Below are positions 51,564-60,546 of a stretch of DNA of 64,000 nucleotides, one piece after another. The first letter of the stretch is position 1. The number at the start of each line of letters is the position of its first letter. This DNA comes from Fodinibacter sp963730365 (GTDB lineage Bacteria; Actinomycetota; Actinomycetes; Actinomycetales; Dermatophilaceae). The stretch is taken from the NCBI GenBank assembly GCA_963730365.1, contig CAVSRM010000008.1:62001-126000 (forward strand), in the 5' to 3' direction. A program made the translations under genes and the position numbers. Under the pieces are notes generated by a model. The model saw only the letters and a program-made list of their open reading frames with translations, did no database searches and was not told the DNA's origin.

Positions 51564-52240
51564 GCGCCCGCCCCGGGCTGGGCCTGCGGAAGGAGCACGG
51601 CTGCCGGCTCGCTGTAGGACAGGGAGAGCAGCTCGTCACCGAGGAAGGTGAAGGACGTGAGCGAGGCGAGCGAGCACTCGCGACGGGCCGGGTTGTGGAC
51701 GAGGGAGCGGCCCTCCGTGGCGAGCCGGATCATCCAGATCGGGGCCTGGTGGCTGACGATGAGCGCCTCGTGACCGCGCGCAGCGGTGCGAGCGTCGACG
51801 ATCGCCGCGCGCATCCGCTCGACGATCTCGACGTAGGGCTCGCCCCAGGAGGGCCGAAAGGGGTTGAGCATCTTCGGGATGAGGCGTGGGTGGTGGAGCA
51901 GGCCTGCGCCACCGGCCACTGGCAGGCCCTCGAACGCGTTCTCGGCCTCGATCACTCGAGGGTCGATGCGTGTCTCGAGACCGTGCGCCGCCGCTGCGGG
52001 AGCCGCGGTCTCACGGGCCCGCTCGAGCGGGCTGCTGACGATGTGGGTGATGTCGTGGTCTCCGAGGTGGTCCGCGGCCAGGTCGGCCATCTGGCGACCC
52101 AGTCGCGACAGGTGGTAGCCGTGGAGGCGGCCGTAGAGGATCCGGTGCGGGTTGTGGACCTCTCCGTGCCGCAGGAGGTGCACGACGGTGCGCTGCGGCT
52201 CATCGCTCGCGGTGGCACCCGCCTCGGGGGTCGACGTCAT
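51560..52240 (-). CDS. Histidine phosphatase family protein
   Basis: A 226-residue phosphoglycerate-mutase-like phosphatase. The phospho-histidine motif is LLRHGEVHNP, with SSPLERARETA and the second histidine in ALIVSHQAPI. M. tuberculosis Rv0525 lies in the same place between hemL and the ccs genes. The substrate is unknown. It is the first gene of the ccs operon, with a -10 GACAAT 7 nt before the ATG. Confidence 0.9.
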   Translation of the reverse strand: MTSTPEAGATASDEPQRTVVHLLRHGEVHNPHRILYGRLHGYHLSRLGRQMADLAADHLGDHDITHIVSSPLERARETAAPAAAAHGLETRIDPRVIEAENAFEGLPVAGGAGLLHHPRLIPKMLNPFRPSWGEPYVEIVERMRAAIVDARTAARGHEALIVSHQAPIWMIRLATEGRSLVHNPARRECSLASLTSFTFLGDELLSLSYSEPAAVLLPQAQPGAGA

Positions 52241-52247
52241 GGGATCG

Positions 52248-52253
52248 ATTGTC
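52248..52253 (-). promoter_or_regulatory. -10 box of a probable leaderless promoter for the phosphatase/ccs operon
   Basis: GACAAT on the minus strand, 7 nt before the ATG, with no Shine-Dalgarno. The same hexamer occurs at hemL. Confidence 0.4.
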
Positions 52254-52271
52254 GCAAACCCGCCTGAGAGG

Positions 52272-53633
52272 TCAGGCACCCGGATCGGCGGCGGCCGCAG
52301 CAGCGGCAGGGAGCGCCGCGAGGACGCGCTCGACCGCGGCCTCGTCGTGGGAGCCGGAGAGGAACCACGACTCGAAGGCGCTGGGCGGCAGGTAGACCCC
52401 GCGGTCGAGCATCGCGTGGAAGAAGCGCCCGAAGGCCGCGGTGTCCTGGTCGCGGGCGTCGGTGTAGTCGCGCACCTCACCCTCCCGGAAGAAGACGGAG
52501 AACATCGATCCGGCCCACTGCACGCGGTTCGCCACCCCCGCCTCGGAGAGGGCGCCTGACGCGGCGTCGGCGATGGTCCGTGCCGTGCTGCCGAGATGGT
52601 CGTAGAGCGCGTCGTCGCAGCCGCGCAGGGTGGCCAACCCCGCGGCGGTCGCCACGGGGTTCCCCGAGAGCGTGCCGGCCTGGTAGACCGGGCCCTCCGG
52701 GGCCAGGAGCGCCATGATGTCGGCACGGCCACCGAAGGCCGCCGCCGGGAAGCCGCCGCCCATGACCTTGCCGAACGTCATGAGGTCCGGGCGCACCTCG
52801 AGCCCCTCGTGACCCCACCAGCCGGCGGGGCCGCACCGGAAGCCGGTCATCACCTCGTCGGACACCAGCAGCGCTCCGTGCTGGGCGGTCACCCTCCGCA
52901 GCGCCTCGGTGAACCCGGGCGCCGGGGGCACCACACCCATGTTCCCCGCGGCCGCCTCGGTGATGACGCACGCGATCTGGTCCCCGCGCGCCGCGAAGGC
53001 GGCTTCCAGCGCGGGGACGTCGTTGTACGGCAGCACCACCGTCTCGGCGGCCATGTCGGCCGGGACCCCCGCCGAGTCGGGCAGGGCCAGGGTCGCGACC
53101 CCGGAGCCCGCCGCGACGAGCAGTGAGTCGACGTGCCCGTGGTAGTGGCCGGCGAACTTCACGACGAGGGGTCGCCCGGTGTAGCCGCGCGCGAGCCGGA
53201 TGGCGCTCATCGTCGCCTCGGTGCCACTCGAGACCAGACGCACCTGCTCGACGGGGGCGACCCTGGCGACGATCTCCTCGGCCAGGAGCACCTCGTTCTC
53301 CGAGGGGGTGCCGAAGGAGAACCCCCGGGAGGCCGCGGCGGCAACAGCGGCGCTCACGTCAGGATGGACGTGGCCGAGGATCATCGGGCCCCAGCTGCAG
53401 ACGAGGTCGACGTAGTCGCGCCCGTCGGCGTCGGTGAGCCAGGGGCCCCGCCCACTGACCATGAAGCGGGGCGTCCCACCGACGGCCCGGAACGCGCGAA
53501 CCGGAGAGTTGACACCGCCTGGCGTGACCGCCTTCGCTCGCTCCAGGAGCGCTGCGGAGAGCGGCGCCTCCGCCGGGTAGCCGGCTGCGCGGCGGCTCGA
53601 GGGCGGATCGGTGTGCGGGGGGTGGGTGCTCAC
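52272..53633 (-). CDS. hemL: Glutamate-1-semialdehyde 2,1-aminomutase
   Basis: A 453-residue PLP enzyme making 5-aminolevulinate. The PLP lysine is in LMTFGKVMGGGFPAAAFGG; VSSGTEATMSAIRLARG, GHYHGHVDSLL and SDEVMTGFR are diagnostic. The C-terminus is Ala-rich. The start GTG 53633 is preceded by GACAAT 6 nt upstream (leaderless-like). Confidence 0.95.
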   Translation of the reverse strand: MSTHPPHTDPPSSRRAAGYPAEAPLSAALLERAKAVTPGGVNSPVRAFRAVGGTPRFMVSGRGPWLTDADGRDYVDLVCSWGPMILGHVHPDVSAAVAAAASRGFSFGTPSENEVLLAEEIVARVAPVEQVRLVSSGTEATMSAIRLARGYTGRPLVVKFAGHYHGHVDSLLVAAGSGVATLALPDSAGVPADMAAETVVLPYNDVPALEAAFAARGDQIACVITEAAAGNMGVVPPAPGFTEALRRVTAQHGALLVSDEVMTGFRCGPAGWWGHEGLEVRPDLMTFGKVMGGGFPAAAFGGRADIMALLAPEGPVYQAGTLSGNPVATAAGLATLRGCDDALYDHLGSTARTIADAASGALSEAGVANRVQWAGSMFSVFFREGEVRDYTDARDQDTAAFGRFFHAMLDRGVYLPPSAFESWFLSGSHDEAAVERVLAALPAAAAAAADPGA

Positions 53634-53639
53634 CCGCCC

Positions 53640-53645
53640 ATTGTC
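53640..53645 (-). promoter_or_regulatory. -10 box of a probable leaderless promoter for hemL
   Basis: GACAAT on the minus strand, 6 nt before the hemL GTG. Confidence 0.4.
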
Positions 53646-53667
53646 CGTCAGGGCCGGATCGCTCCCG

Positions 53668-54165
53668 TCAACAGGGCTGGTCGGGTGTCGTCGGGTCCTC
53701 GGCGTAGGCGGTGCGGATGGCCTGCATCGCCTCGCCGAGCGCCTCGAACTGCTCCGCCGTGAGGATGTCGAGGATGTGCCTGCGCACGCTGGCGACGTGG
53801 ACCACGGCGAACTCACCGATCGACCTGCGCCCCTCGGTGGTCAGCCGCAGCATCACCCCGCGCCCGTCCTCCGGCGCCGGCGCCCGCTGCACCAGGCCGC
53901 GCCGCTCAAGACGCGCCGCCGTGTGCGTGACCCGGCTGCGGGACTGCACGATGAGCTCGGCCAACGCCGACATCCGCATCTCGGCTCCGGGGGCCTCGGA
54001 CAACATCGAGAGCAGCTCGTACTCGGAGAGGCTCACACCCTCGGCCTGCAGGTCACGGTCGAGGGCAGCGGCGAGCTCCCGGTTCGCCCGGAGGTAGGCC
54101 CGCCAGGCCTCCTGCTCGGAGGCGGTGAGCCAGCGCACCTCTTCGCTCTCCGACATGCGACTCAT
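53668..54165 (-). CDS. MarR-family transcriptional regulator
   Basis: A 165-residue winged-helix repressor type. YELLSMLSEAPGAEMRMSALAELIVQSRSRVTHTAARLERRGLVQRAPAPEDGRGVMLRLTTEGRR covers the recognition helix and wing. No redox cysteine is visible in the sensing region (the only Cys is the final residue). It is divergent from yceI with a palindromic operator between, so it probably controls yceI and itself. Confidence 0.92.
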   Translation of the reverse strand: MSRMSESEEVRWLTASEQEAWRAYLRANRELAAALDRDLQAEGVSLSEYELLSMLSEAPGAEMRMSALAELIVQSRSRVTHTAARLERRGLVQRAPAPEDGRGVMLRLTTEGRRSIGEFAVVHVASVRRHILDILTAEQFEALGEAMQAIRTAYAEDPTTPDQPC

Positions 54166-54266
54166 GGTGGCACGAGGGCAGCCACGCGGAGATCCCGACG
54201 CGTCGACGGTCGTACCGCGAACGCGCGGTCCCGGATGCCGAGACGCGGGAACATCACATCCTCATC

Positions 54267-54272
54267 TATAGT
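54267..54272 (+). promoter_or_regulatory. -10 box of the yceI promoter
   Basis: TATAGT, an unusually AT-rich site for this sequence, overlapping the start of the MarR operator. The transcript would begin near 54279, leaving a leader with a strong AAGGAG. Confidence 0.5.
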
Positions 54273-54284
54273 TGAATCTTCAAC
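54271..54284. promoter_or_regulatory. MarR-type operator between marR and yceI
   Basis: GTTGAA-TC-TTCAAC, two perfect 6-bp arms with a 2-bp centre, overlapping the yceI -10 box. Its arms match the TTGAA/TTCAA style of many MarR operators. Binding would block yceI transcription. Confidence 0.6.
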
Positions 54285-54312
54285 CACAACCACAGACACC
54301 AAGGAGAACAGC

Positions 54313-54852
54313 ATGAGCACCGCCACCCTCACCGGCCTGAGCACCGGCACCTGGGCCATCGACCCCACCCACACCGAGGTCGGCTTCGTCGCCCGCCACC
54401 TCATGGTGAGCAAGGTCCGCGGCTCCTTCACCGACATCGCGGGCACCGTGGAGGTCGCCGGGGACATCACGGCCTCCGTCGCGAACGTCACGATCAAGAC
54501 GGCCTCGGTGGCCAGCGGCACCCCCGACCGCGACGCCCACCTGCGCAGCGAGGACTTCTTCAACTCCGAGGCCCACCCCGACATGACCTTCGTCTCGACC
54601 TCGTTCGACGGCACGACGCTCACCGGTGACCTCACGATCAAGGGCGTCACCAAGCCCGTCTCCCTCGACGTCGAGTTCACCGGCCTGGCCACCGACCCGT
54701 GGGGCAACGAGAAGGCGGGCTTCGAGGCCCAGGGCGAGCTCAACCGCACCGACTGGGGCCTGACCTGGAACGCGAACCTCGAGAAGGGCGGGGTCCTCGT
54801 CTCCGAGAAGATCAAGCTCGTGCTCGACGTGCAGCTCGGCAAGCAGGCCTGA
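54313..54852 (+). CDS. YceI-family lipid/polyisoprenoid-binding protein
   Basis: A 179-residue lipocalin-like barrel. TWAIDPTHTEVGFVARHLMVSKVRGSFTDIAGTVEV, DAHLRSEDFFNSEAHPDMTF and GDLTIKGVTKPVSLDVEF are the family hallmarks. No signal peptide, so cytoplasmic. Family members bind polyisoprenoids such as octaprenyl-pyrophosphate derivatives. The ATG 54313 has AAGGAG 6 nt upstream, among the best ribosome sites here. Confidence 0.94.
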   Translation: MSTATLTGLSTGTWAIDPTHTEVGFVARHLMVSKVRGSFTDIAGTVEVAGDITASVANVTIKTASVASGTPDRDAHLRSEDFFNSEAHPDMTFVSTSFDGTTLTGDLTIKGVTKPVSLDVEFTGLATDPWGNEKAGFEAQGELNRTDWGLTWNANLEKGGVLVSEKIKLVLDVQLGKQA

Positions 54853-54870
54853 GCTCCGTCGCGGGCGTGC

Positions 54871-54923
54871 GGCCCCGCGTCGTGCCCCCGGACTCCGCTC
54901 CGGGACCAGCACGAGGCGGGGCC
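54871..54923. terminator. Strong two-way hairpin between yceI and hemB
   Basis: Perfect 8-bp outer arms GGCCCCGC (54871-54878) and GCGGGGCC (54916-54923), with further pairing inside (TCGTGC/GCACGA and CCGGA/TCCGG). It lies between convergent genes. Confidence 0.65.
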
Positions 54924-54944
54924 TCGCCATGTGCCGGGCCGACG

Positions 54945-55916
54945 TCAGAGGAGCGCGGCGGCCTCGATCGCGTAGTACGTGAGGATCACCTGGGCGCCCG
55001 CACGACGGATGCCGGTGAGGCTCTCGAGCATCACCCGGTCCCGGTCGATCCAGCCGCGCTCGGCGGCCGCCTCGATCTGGGAGTACTCCCCCGAGATCTG
55101 GTATGCCGCGACCGGAACGTGCGAGACGGAGACGGCGGCGGCGATGACGTCGAGGTGTGGGCCGGCAGGCTTGACCATGACGAGGTCTGCGCCCTCCTCC
55201 AGGTCGAGCTCGAGCTCGCGCAGTGCCTCCCGACCGTTGCCCGGCTCCTGCTGGTAGGTCGCCCGGTCGCCGACGAGGGAGGACTGCACCGCCTCGCGGA
55301 ACGGGCCGTACAGGCCTGAGGTGTACTTCGCGGCATACGCGAGAAGCACCGTGTCGGTGTGTCCCGCCGAGTCGAGCGCCGCTCGCACGTGGGCGACCTG
55401 ACCGTCCATCATCCCGGACAGCCCCAGCACGTGGGCCCCGGTCTCGGCCTGGGCACGAGCCATCGACGCGTAGCGGTCGAGCGTCGCGTCGTTGTCGACC
55501 CACCCGTCGGTGTCGAGCACGCCACAGTGGCCGTGGTCGGTGAACTCGTCGAGGCACAGGTCGGCCATGATGACGAGGTCGTCACCCACCTCGTCGACCA
55601 GCCGCCGCAGGGCGAGGTTGAGGATGCCGGTCGGGTCGTCGGCGCCCGAGCCTCTCGCGTCCTTGGTCTCGGGCACACCGAAGACCATGATCCCGCCAAG
55701 ACCGGCGTCGACGCACCGGCGCGCCTCGGCGACCAGGCTGTCGAGGGTGTGCTGGACCACGCCCGGCATGGCCGAGACGGGCACCGGTTCGGTGATGCCC
55801 TCACGCACGAACACCGGGAGCACGAGCTCGGCCGGGTGCAGCCGCGTCTCGGCGACGAGGCGCCGCAGCGCCGGGGTGCGCCGCAGCCTCCGGGGGCGGC
55901 TGCTGGGGAACGGCAT
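54945..55916 (-). CDS. hemB: Delta-aminolevulinic acid dehydratase (porphobilinogen synthase)
   Basis: A 323-residue TIM-barrel enzyme. The Schiff-base lysine lies in VMVKPAGPHLDVI and the second lysine in AAKYTSGLYGPFREA. The metal loop reads DLCLDEFTDHGHCG: first and last Cys kept, the middle Cys replaced by Asp, a hybrid between zinc-type and magnesium-type enzymes that is usual in actinobacteria. The start ATG 55916 shares a base with the upstream stop (TGATG). Confidence 0.95.
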   Translation of the reverse strand: MPFPSSRPRRLRRTPALRRLVAETRLHPAELVLPVFVREGITEPVPVSAMPGVVQHTLDSLVAEARRCVDAGLGGIMVFGVPETKDARGSGADDPTGILNLALRRLVDEVGDDLVIMADLCLDEFTDHGHCGVLDTDGWVDNDATLDRYASMARAQAETGAHVLGLSGMMDGQVAHVRAALDSAGHTDTVLLAYAAKYTSGLYGPFREAVQSSLVGDRATYQQEPGNGREALRELELDLEEGADLVMVKPAGPHLDVIAAAVSVSHVPVAAYQISGEYSQIEAAAERGWIDRDRVMLESLTGIRRAGAQVILTYYAIEAAALL

Positions 55917-57538
55917 CAGGTGGCCCGGCGACGTCCGCTCGGCCGCCGCTGGCTCGGCCGCAGCACGGCCTCGCCGGCCTCCGTGGCCGCGAGGGCGAGG
56001 GACTTCCCGTGGTCGGCGAGGGCGTCGACGAGGGCCTCGGCCGAGGGCTCGGGCGCCAGCACGTCGACCCGGAGCCCGTGCTCCTCGGCCGCCTTGGCCG
56101 TGGCGGGCCCGATGCACGCCACGACGGTGCCGGGGTGCGGCTTTCCGGCGATACCGACGAGGTTGCGCACCGTCGAGCTCGAGGTGAACAGGACGGCGTC
56201 GAAGGCCCCGTTCTTGATCGAGTCGCGCACGACCTGCGACGGGGGCGCCGCCCGCACCGTCCGGTAGGCCGTGACGTCGTCGACCTCCCAGCCGCTCTCC
56301 TGGAGGCCCGCGACGAGGGTGTCGGTCGCGATGTCGGCGCGCGGCAGGAACACCCGGTCGATCGGGTCGAGGTCGGGGTCGTAGGGAGGCCAGTCCTCGA
56401 GGAGGCCCCGGGCCGACTGCTCCCCGTCGGGCACGAGGTCGGGGGTGATGCCCCACTCGCGCAGCGCCTGGGCCGTGACGCCTCCGACCGCGGCGACCTT
56501 GAGGCCGGCGAAGGACCGGGCGTCGAGACCGAACTCGTCGAACTTCTCGCGGATCGCCCGCACGGCGTTGACCGAGGTGAAGCCGACCCACTCGTAGCGG
56601 CCGGTGACCATGCCCTTCACGGCGCGTTCGAGCTGTTGCGGCGTGCGCGGAGGCTCGACCGAGATGGTCGGCACGACGGAGGCGCTGGCCCCGTGGTGCT
56701 CCAGCCGGGCGATGGTCGAGGCGGACTGCTCCTTGGTGCGCGGCACGAGGACGCTCCAGCCGAAGAGCGCCTTGGTCTCGAACCAGGACAGCGACTCGCG
56801 CAGGGAGACCGTGGAGCCGACCACGGCGAGCACGGGGAACGTGGCATCGGCCATCACGCTCGCGGCGTCGGCCAGGGTGGTCACCGAGGTGCGCTGCTGG
56901 ATCGTCGTGCCGCGTTCCGTGACGGCGACCGGCGTGGACCCGTCACGGCCTGCCGCGTGCAGCGCCTCCAGGGTCGTGGCCGCCAGATCCGCGGGACCGA
57001 GGACGACCACGGTCACCCCGGGGTCCACGGCGGCGCCGAGCTGTGCCTTCCGGTCGCCCGCAGCGACGACGAGCACGCCCGTGGAGGAGGTGGAGGTGAG
57101 CGGCACCCCGGCATAGGACGGCACCGCGGTGACGGAGCTGACCCCGGGCACGACCTCGATGGCGATCCCTGCCCGTTGACAGGCCTTCGCCTCCTCGGCC
57201 AGCCCGTTGAAGACCCCCGGGTCACCGTCCATGAGCCGCACGACGAGTCCCCCCGGGTGCGCCTTGGCCGCGCGGACCACGAGCTTGGCCCGGGATGCCT
57301 GGGTGAGGTTCTGTCCGTGGTCACCGTGACCCGCGTCGACGACGTCGACGCCGGGGCGACACCAGCGCTCGACGACGGGCTCGCGGGAGACCTGGTCGAT
57401 GACGACGGCGTCGGCGGCCGCGAGCATCTCGCCGGCCCGGACGGTCAGCAGTCCCGGGTCACCGGGGCCGGCGCCGACGAAGGCGACGCGGGCCGGGACT
57501 CGAGGGGTGGACGGGGTGGTCGAGCGCGTGCGGCTCAC
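55916..57538 (-). CDS. hemD: Bifunctional uroporphyrinogen-III C-methyltransferase / uroporphyrinogen-III synthase
   Basis: A 540-residue fusion. Residues ~15-255 are a CobA/SUMT methyltransferase (VAFVGAGPGDPGLLTVRAGEML, VVRLMDGDPGVFNGLAEEAKAC, VPGVSSVTAVPSYAGVPLT). Residues ~260-525 are HemD (VGFTSVNAVRAIREKF, VAAVGGVTAQALREWG, AVLFTSSSTVRNLVGI). The fusion links heme to siroheme/corrinoid synthesis and is common in actinobacteria and clostridia. The start GTG 57538 overlaps hemC by 4 nt. Confidence 0.93.
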   Translation of the reverse strand: MSRTRSTTPSTPRVPARVAFVGAGPGDPGLLTVRAGEMLAAADAVVIDQVSREPVVERWCRPGVDVVDAGHGDHGQNLTQASRAKLVVRAAKAHPGGLVVRLMDGDPGVFNGLAEEAKACQRAGIAIEVVPGVSSVTAVPSYAGVPLTSTSSTGVLVVAAGDRKAQLGAAVDPGVTVVVLGPADLAATTLEALHAAGRDGSTPVAVTERGTTIQQRTSVTTLADAASVMADATFPVLAVVGSTVSLRESLSWFETKALFGWSVLVPRTKEQSASTIARLEHHGASASVVPTISVEPPRTPQQLERAVKGMVTGRYEWVGFTSVNAVRAIREKFDEFGLDARSFAGLKVAAVGGVTAQALREWGITPDLVPDGEQSARGLLEDWPPYDPDLDPIDRVFLPRADIATDTLVAGLQESGWEVDDVTAYRTVRAAPPSQVVRDSIKNGAFDAVLFTSSSTVRNLVGIAGKPHPGTVVACIGPATAKAAEEHGLRVDVLAPEPSAEALVDALADHGKSLALAATEAGEAVLRPSQRRPSGRRRAT

Positions 57539-58485
57539 GATGCACTCTCCGTGGTGAGGTGGTCGGCGGTCGTGGTCATCAGGTCGGCGGCGCCGTCGTC
57601 GAGGAGGATCCTCGCGAGACGTCTGCCGAGCGTCGTGGGGTCGGTGTGGTCACCGGTCAGTGATCGGCGCAGGTCGGCGCTGCCATCGGCGGTCGACACG
57701 ACGGCGCGCAGGGAGAGCTCCGGGCCGTCCATGCCCTCGACGACCTCGGCGAGGGCTCCGACCGGGGCGGAGCAGCCCGCCTCGAGCTCGGCCAGCAGCG
57801 CGCGTTCCGCGGTGACGCAGCACCGCGTGTCGGCGTGATCGAGGGCCTGGACGATCGCCGCGGTCGCGGCGTCGTCGGCGCGGACCTCCACGGCGAGGGC
57901 GCCCTGGCCCGGGGCCGGGAGCATCTGGAGCGGGTCGAGAAGTTCGGTGACCTCCGAGATCCGCCCCAGCCGACGCAGACCCGCCGCGGCCAGCACGACG
58001 GCATCCAGGCGTCCGTCGGTCACGGTGCGCAGCCTGGTGTCGACGTTCCCGCGCAGGTCGGCCACCTCGAGCCCGAGGCCGAGGGCGGCGAGCTGGGCAC
58101 GGCGGCGCGGCGACCCGGTGCCCACGGTGCTCCCGGCCGGCAGCTCACCCAGGGTGAGGCCGTCGCGGGCGACCAGGGCGTCCCGTGGGTCCTCACGCGT
58201 CGGCACGGCCGCGATGGTGACACCCGCCTCCGGCACGGTCGGCAGGTCCTTGAGGGAGTGGACGGCGAGGTCGACCCGGCCGGTGAGGAGCGCCGCGCGC
58301 AGCGCGGACACGAAGACGCCAGTTCCTCCCAGCTGGGCGATCGGGGTCGTGCTGTCGCGGTCGCCCGTCGTGGTGATCTCGACCAGCTCGACGTCGTGGC
58401 CGAGCACCCGCAGCCGCTCGGCGACCCAGGTCGACTGGGTCCGGGCCAGGGCTGATCGGCGGGTCCCGAGCCGCAGGGCGCTCAT
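57535..58485 (-). CDS. hemC: Porphobilinogen deaminase (hydroxymethylbilane synthase)
   Basis: A 316-residue enzyme. LRLGTRRSALARTQ at the N-terminus, VHSLKDLPT, GTGSPRRRAQL, DLRGNVDTRL and the dipyrromethane-binding cysteine in LEAGCSAPVGA. The start ATG 58485 overlaps hemA as ATGA. Confidence 0.95.
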   Translation of the reverse strand: MSALRLGTRRSALARTQSTWVAERLRVLGHDVELVEITTTGDRDSTTPIAQLGGTGVFVSALRAALLTGRVDLAVHSLKDLPTVPEAGVTIAAVPTREDPRDALVARDGLTLGELPAGSTVGTGSPRRRAQLAALGLGLEVADLRGNVDTRLRTVTDGRLDAVVLAAAGLRRLGRISEVTELLDPLQMLPAPGQGALAVEVRADDAATAAIVQALDHADTRCCVTAERALLAELEAGCSAPVGALAEVVEGMDGPELSLRAVVSTADGSADLRRSLTGDHTDPTTLGRRLARILLDDGAADLMTTTADHLTTESAS

Positions 58486-59792
58486 GAGCCCTCCCCGGGT
58501 ATCTCCGGCGGCGCCGACACCAGGGACACGTCGCGAGGGTCGAGGTCGAACAGCTCGCTCAGCGCCCGGGCGTAGCTCCCACCCTGTCCGTCCCTGGCCA
58601 GCTCCTTGACGCGGACCGTGGGCGTGTGGAGGAGCTTGTCGACGACTCGCTCGAGCGCCCGGCGCACCTCGGTGCGCTGGGCGTCGGTGAGGTCGCTGAG
58701 ACGCCGCTCCAGGCGGTCGACCTCGGAGTCGACGAGCTGGCCGGCTCGGGTGCGCAGCGCCGTCACCGTTGGGGCGACGGTCTCGGCCGAGCGCGCGAGG
58801 AGGTAGGCCGCCACCTCCGCCGTGACCACGCGGGTCGCCTCGGAGACCTGGGGCGCGGACTCCGCCGCGGCGAGGTCCTCGCCCAGCTCGGCGAGGCCGA
58901 CGCGGCTGACGCCGGGCAGGTCGTCGACGGAGAGGTCGACGTCGTGCGGCAGGGCCAGGTCGACGTAGACCTGGGGCCGGCCCTGCCTCCTGTGCATGGC
59001 CTCGCGGACCGCGTCGACGTCGACCACGCGCCCCGGGGCCCCGGTCGAGGAGATGACGACATCGGCGTCCGCGAGTGCATCGGGGAGGTCGGCGAGCTGG
59101 CGCGAGGCGCCGTCGACCCGGTTGGCCAGGTCCCGCGCGCGCTCGTGGTTGCGGTTGGCGACCACGACAGTACGAGCCCCCGCCCGCGAGACCGTGGTCG
59201 CCGCGAGGGCGCCCATCCCACCCGCGCCGATGACGAGGACGGACAGGTTCCCGAGCCCGCCGAGGGTGGCCTCCGCCCGGGTGAGCCCGGCCTGCACGAG
59301 GGATCCACTCACCAGGTCGATCCCGGTTTCGGCGTGGATTCGCTTGGCGACCCTGAGCGACTGCTGGAGGAGAGTGTTCAGCGCCGGGCCGACGTGACCG
59401 TGGCGCTGGGCCCGGGTCAGCGAGCGACGCACCTGCCCGAGGATCTGAGCCTCGCCCACGGCCATCGAGTCGAGCCCGGACGCGACCGAGAAGGCGTGGG
59501 CGATACCCCGCTCCTCGTACTGGACGTACAGGTGCGGCTGGAGCTCGGCACGCTCGACCCGGCACGCCGCGGAGAGCGCGAGGGTGATGTCCGAGACCGC
59601 ACCGTGGAAGGTGAGGCACTCGGCATACACCTCCGTGCGGTTGCACGTCGAGAGCACCATGGCCTCACCGATGTGCTCCGAGCGGAGGATCTCCTCCTCG
59701 AGGGACGTCCGGGCCTCAGGGGTCAGAGCGACCGACTCCAGGAGGGGAAGCGGCGCGTCGTGGTGCGACAGGCCGAGGACGACGAGGCTCAT
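58482..59792 (-). CDS. hemA: Glutamyl-tRNA reductase
   Basis: A 436-residue enzyme, first committed step of the C5 heme pathway. The nucleophile is C50 in LSTCNRTEVYAE; VLVIGAGGMGALAA binds NADPH, and QVYVDLALPHDVD follows. Overlaps rex by 4 nt, so redox control by Rex extends over the whole heme operon. Confidence 0.95.
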   Translation of the reverse strand: MSLVVLGLSHHDAPLPLLESVALTPEARTSLEEEILRSEHIGEAMVLSTCNRTEVYAECLTFHGAVSDITLALSAACRVERAELQPHLYVQYEERGIAHAFSVASGLDSMAVGEAQILGQVRRSLTRAQRHGHVGPALNTLLQQSLRVAKRIHAETGIDLVSGSLVQAGLTRAEATLGGLGNLSVLVIGAGGMGALAATTVSRAGARTVVVANRNHERARDLANRVDGASRQLADLPDALADADVVISSTGAPGRVVDVDAVREAMHRRQGRPQVYVDLALPHDVDLSVDDLPGVSRVGLAELGEDLAAAESAPQVSEATRVVTAEVAAYLLARSAETVAPTVTALRTRAGQLVDSEVDRLERRLSDLTDAQRTEVRRALERVVDKLLHTPTVRVKELARDGQGGSYARALSELFDLDPRDVSLVSAPPEIPGEGS

Positions 59793-60457
59793 GGGGTGAC
59801 CACCGCCTCCGGGAGCGCGAGGTGCTGACCGTGGAACGCGAGGATCTGCAGCTCGGTGGAGAGGTCGACCTTGCGCACGACGACGTCGTCCGGGACCGAG
59901 AGCACGGCGGGGGCGAAGTTCAGCACGGACCGCACGCCTGCACGCACGAGGGCGTCGCAGGCGTCCTGGGCGCCGTGTGCCGGGGTGGCGATCACGCCGA
60001 TCGCGAGACCGTGGCGGGCGACGAGGTCAGGGAGGTCGGCCATCGGCTGCACGCGCTGCCCTGCGACCTCTTCCCCCACGACGCCAGGGTCACCGTCGAG
60101 GAGAGCGATCACCCGGAACCCTCGCTCGGCGAATCCGCGGTAGGCCGCGAGGGCCCGACCGAGGTTGCCCATGCCCACGATGGCGACGGGCCAGTCGTGC
60201 GTGAGACCCAGCGAGCTGCTGATCTCCGTGGCCAGCCGCTCCACCTCGTAGCCGACGCCGCGAACGCCGTACGACCCGAGATGGGAGAGGTCCTTGCGCA
60301 GCATCGTCGGGCTCACGCCGGCCTCGGTCGCGAGCCGCTCGGAACTGACCGAGGACACGGCGCCGCCCGCGAGGGTCGTGAGCGCCCTGAGGTACCCGGG
60401 GAGTCGGGCAACCGTCGCGTCGGGGATTCCCCGGCGGGCGGCTGCTGCGGTGGACAC
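59789..60457 (-). CDS. rex: Redox-sensing transcriptional repressor Rex
   Basis: A 222-residue NADH/NAD+-responsive repressor. Winged helix (LATEAGVSPTMLRKDLSHLGSYGVRGVGYEV) at the N-terminus, Rossmann fold with VAIVGMGNLGRALAAY binding NAD(H), and IGVIATPAHGAQDACDALVRAGVRSVLNFAP. It represses its own promoter through the site at 60558-60575. The start GTG 60457 has AAGGAG about 13 nt upstream, rather far. Confidence 0.95.
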   Translation of the reverse strand: MSTAAAARRGIPDATVARLPGYLRALTTLAGGAVSSVSSERLATEAGVSPTMLRKDLSHLGSYGVRGVGYEVERLATEISSSLGLTHDWPVAIVGMGNLGRALAAYRGFAERGFRVIALLDGDPGVVGEEVAGQRVQPMADLPDLVARHGLAIGVIATPAHGAQDACDALVRAGVRSVLNFAPAVLSVPDDVVVRKVDLSTELQILAFHGQHLALPEAVVTP

Positions 60458-60546
60458 GTGCGCTCACCGACTCCTTTCGCGGGCCCGGGCAGCCGTCGTC
60501 CGGGTGACGCCTGGTGCGCCATCGACGGGCCTGCGGGTGAGACGTC

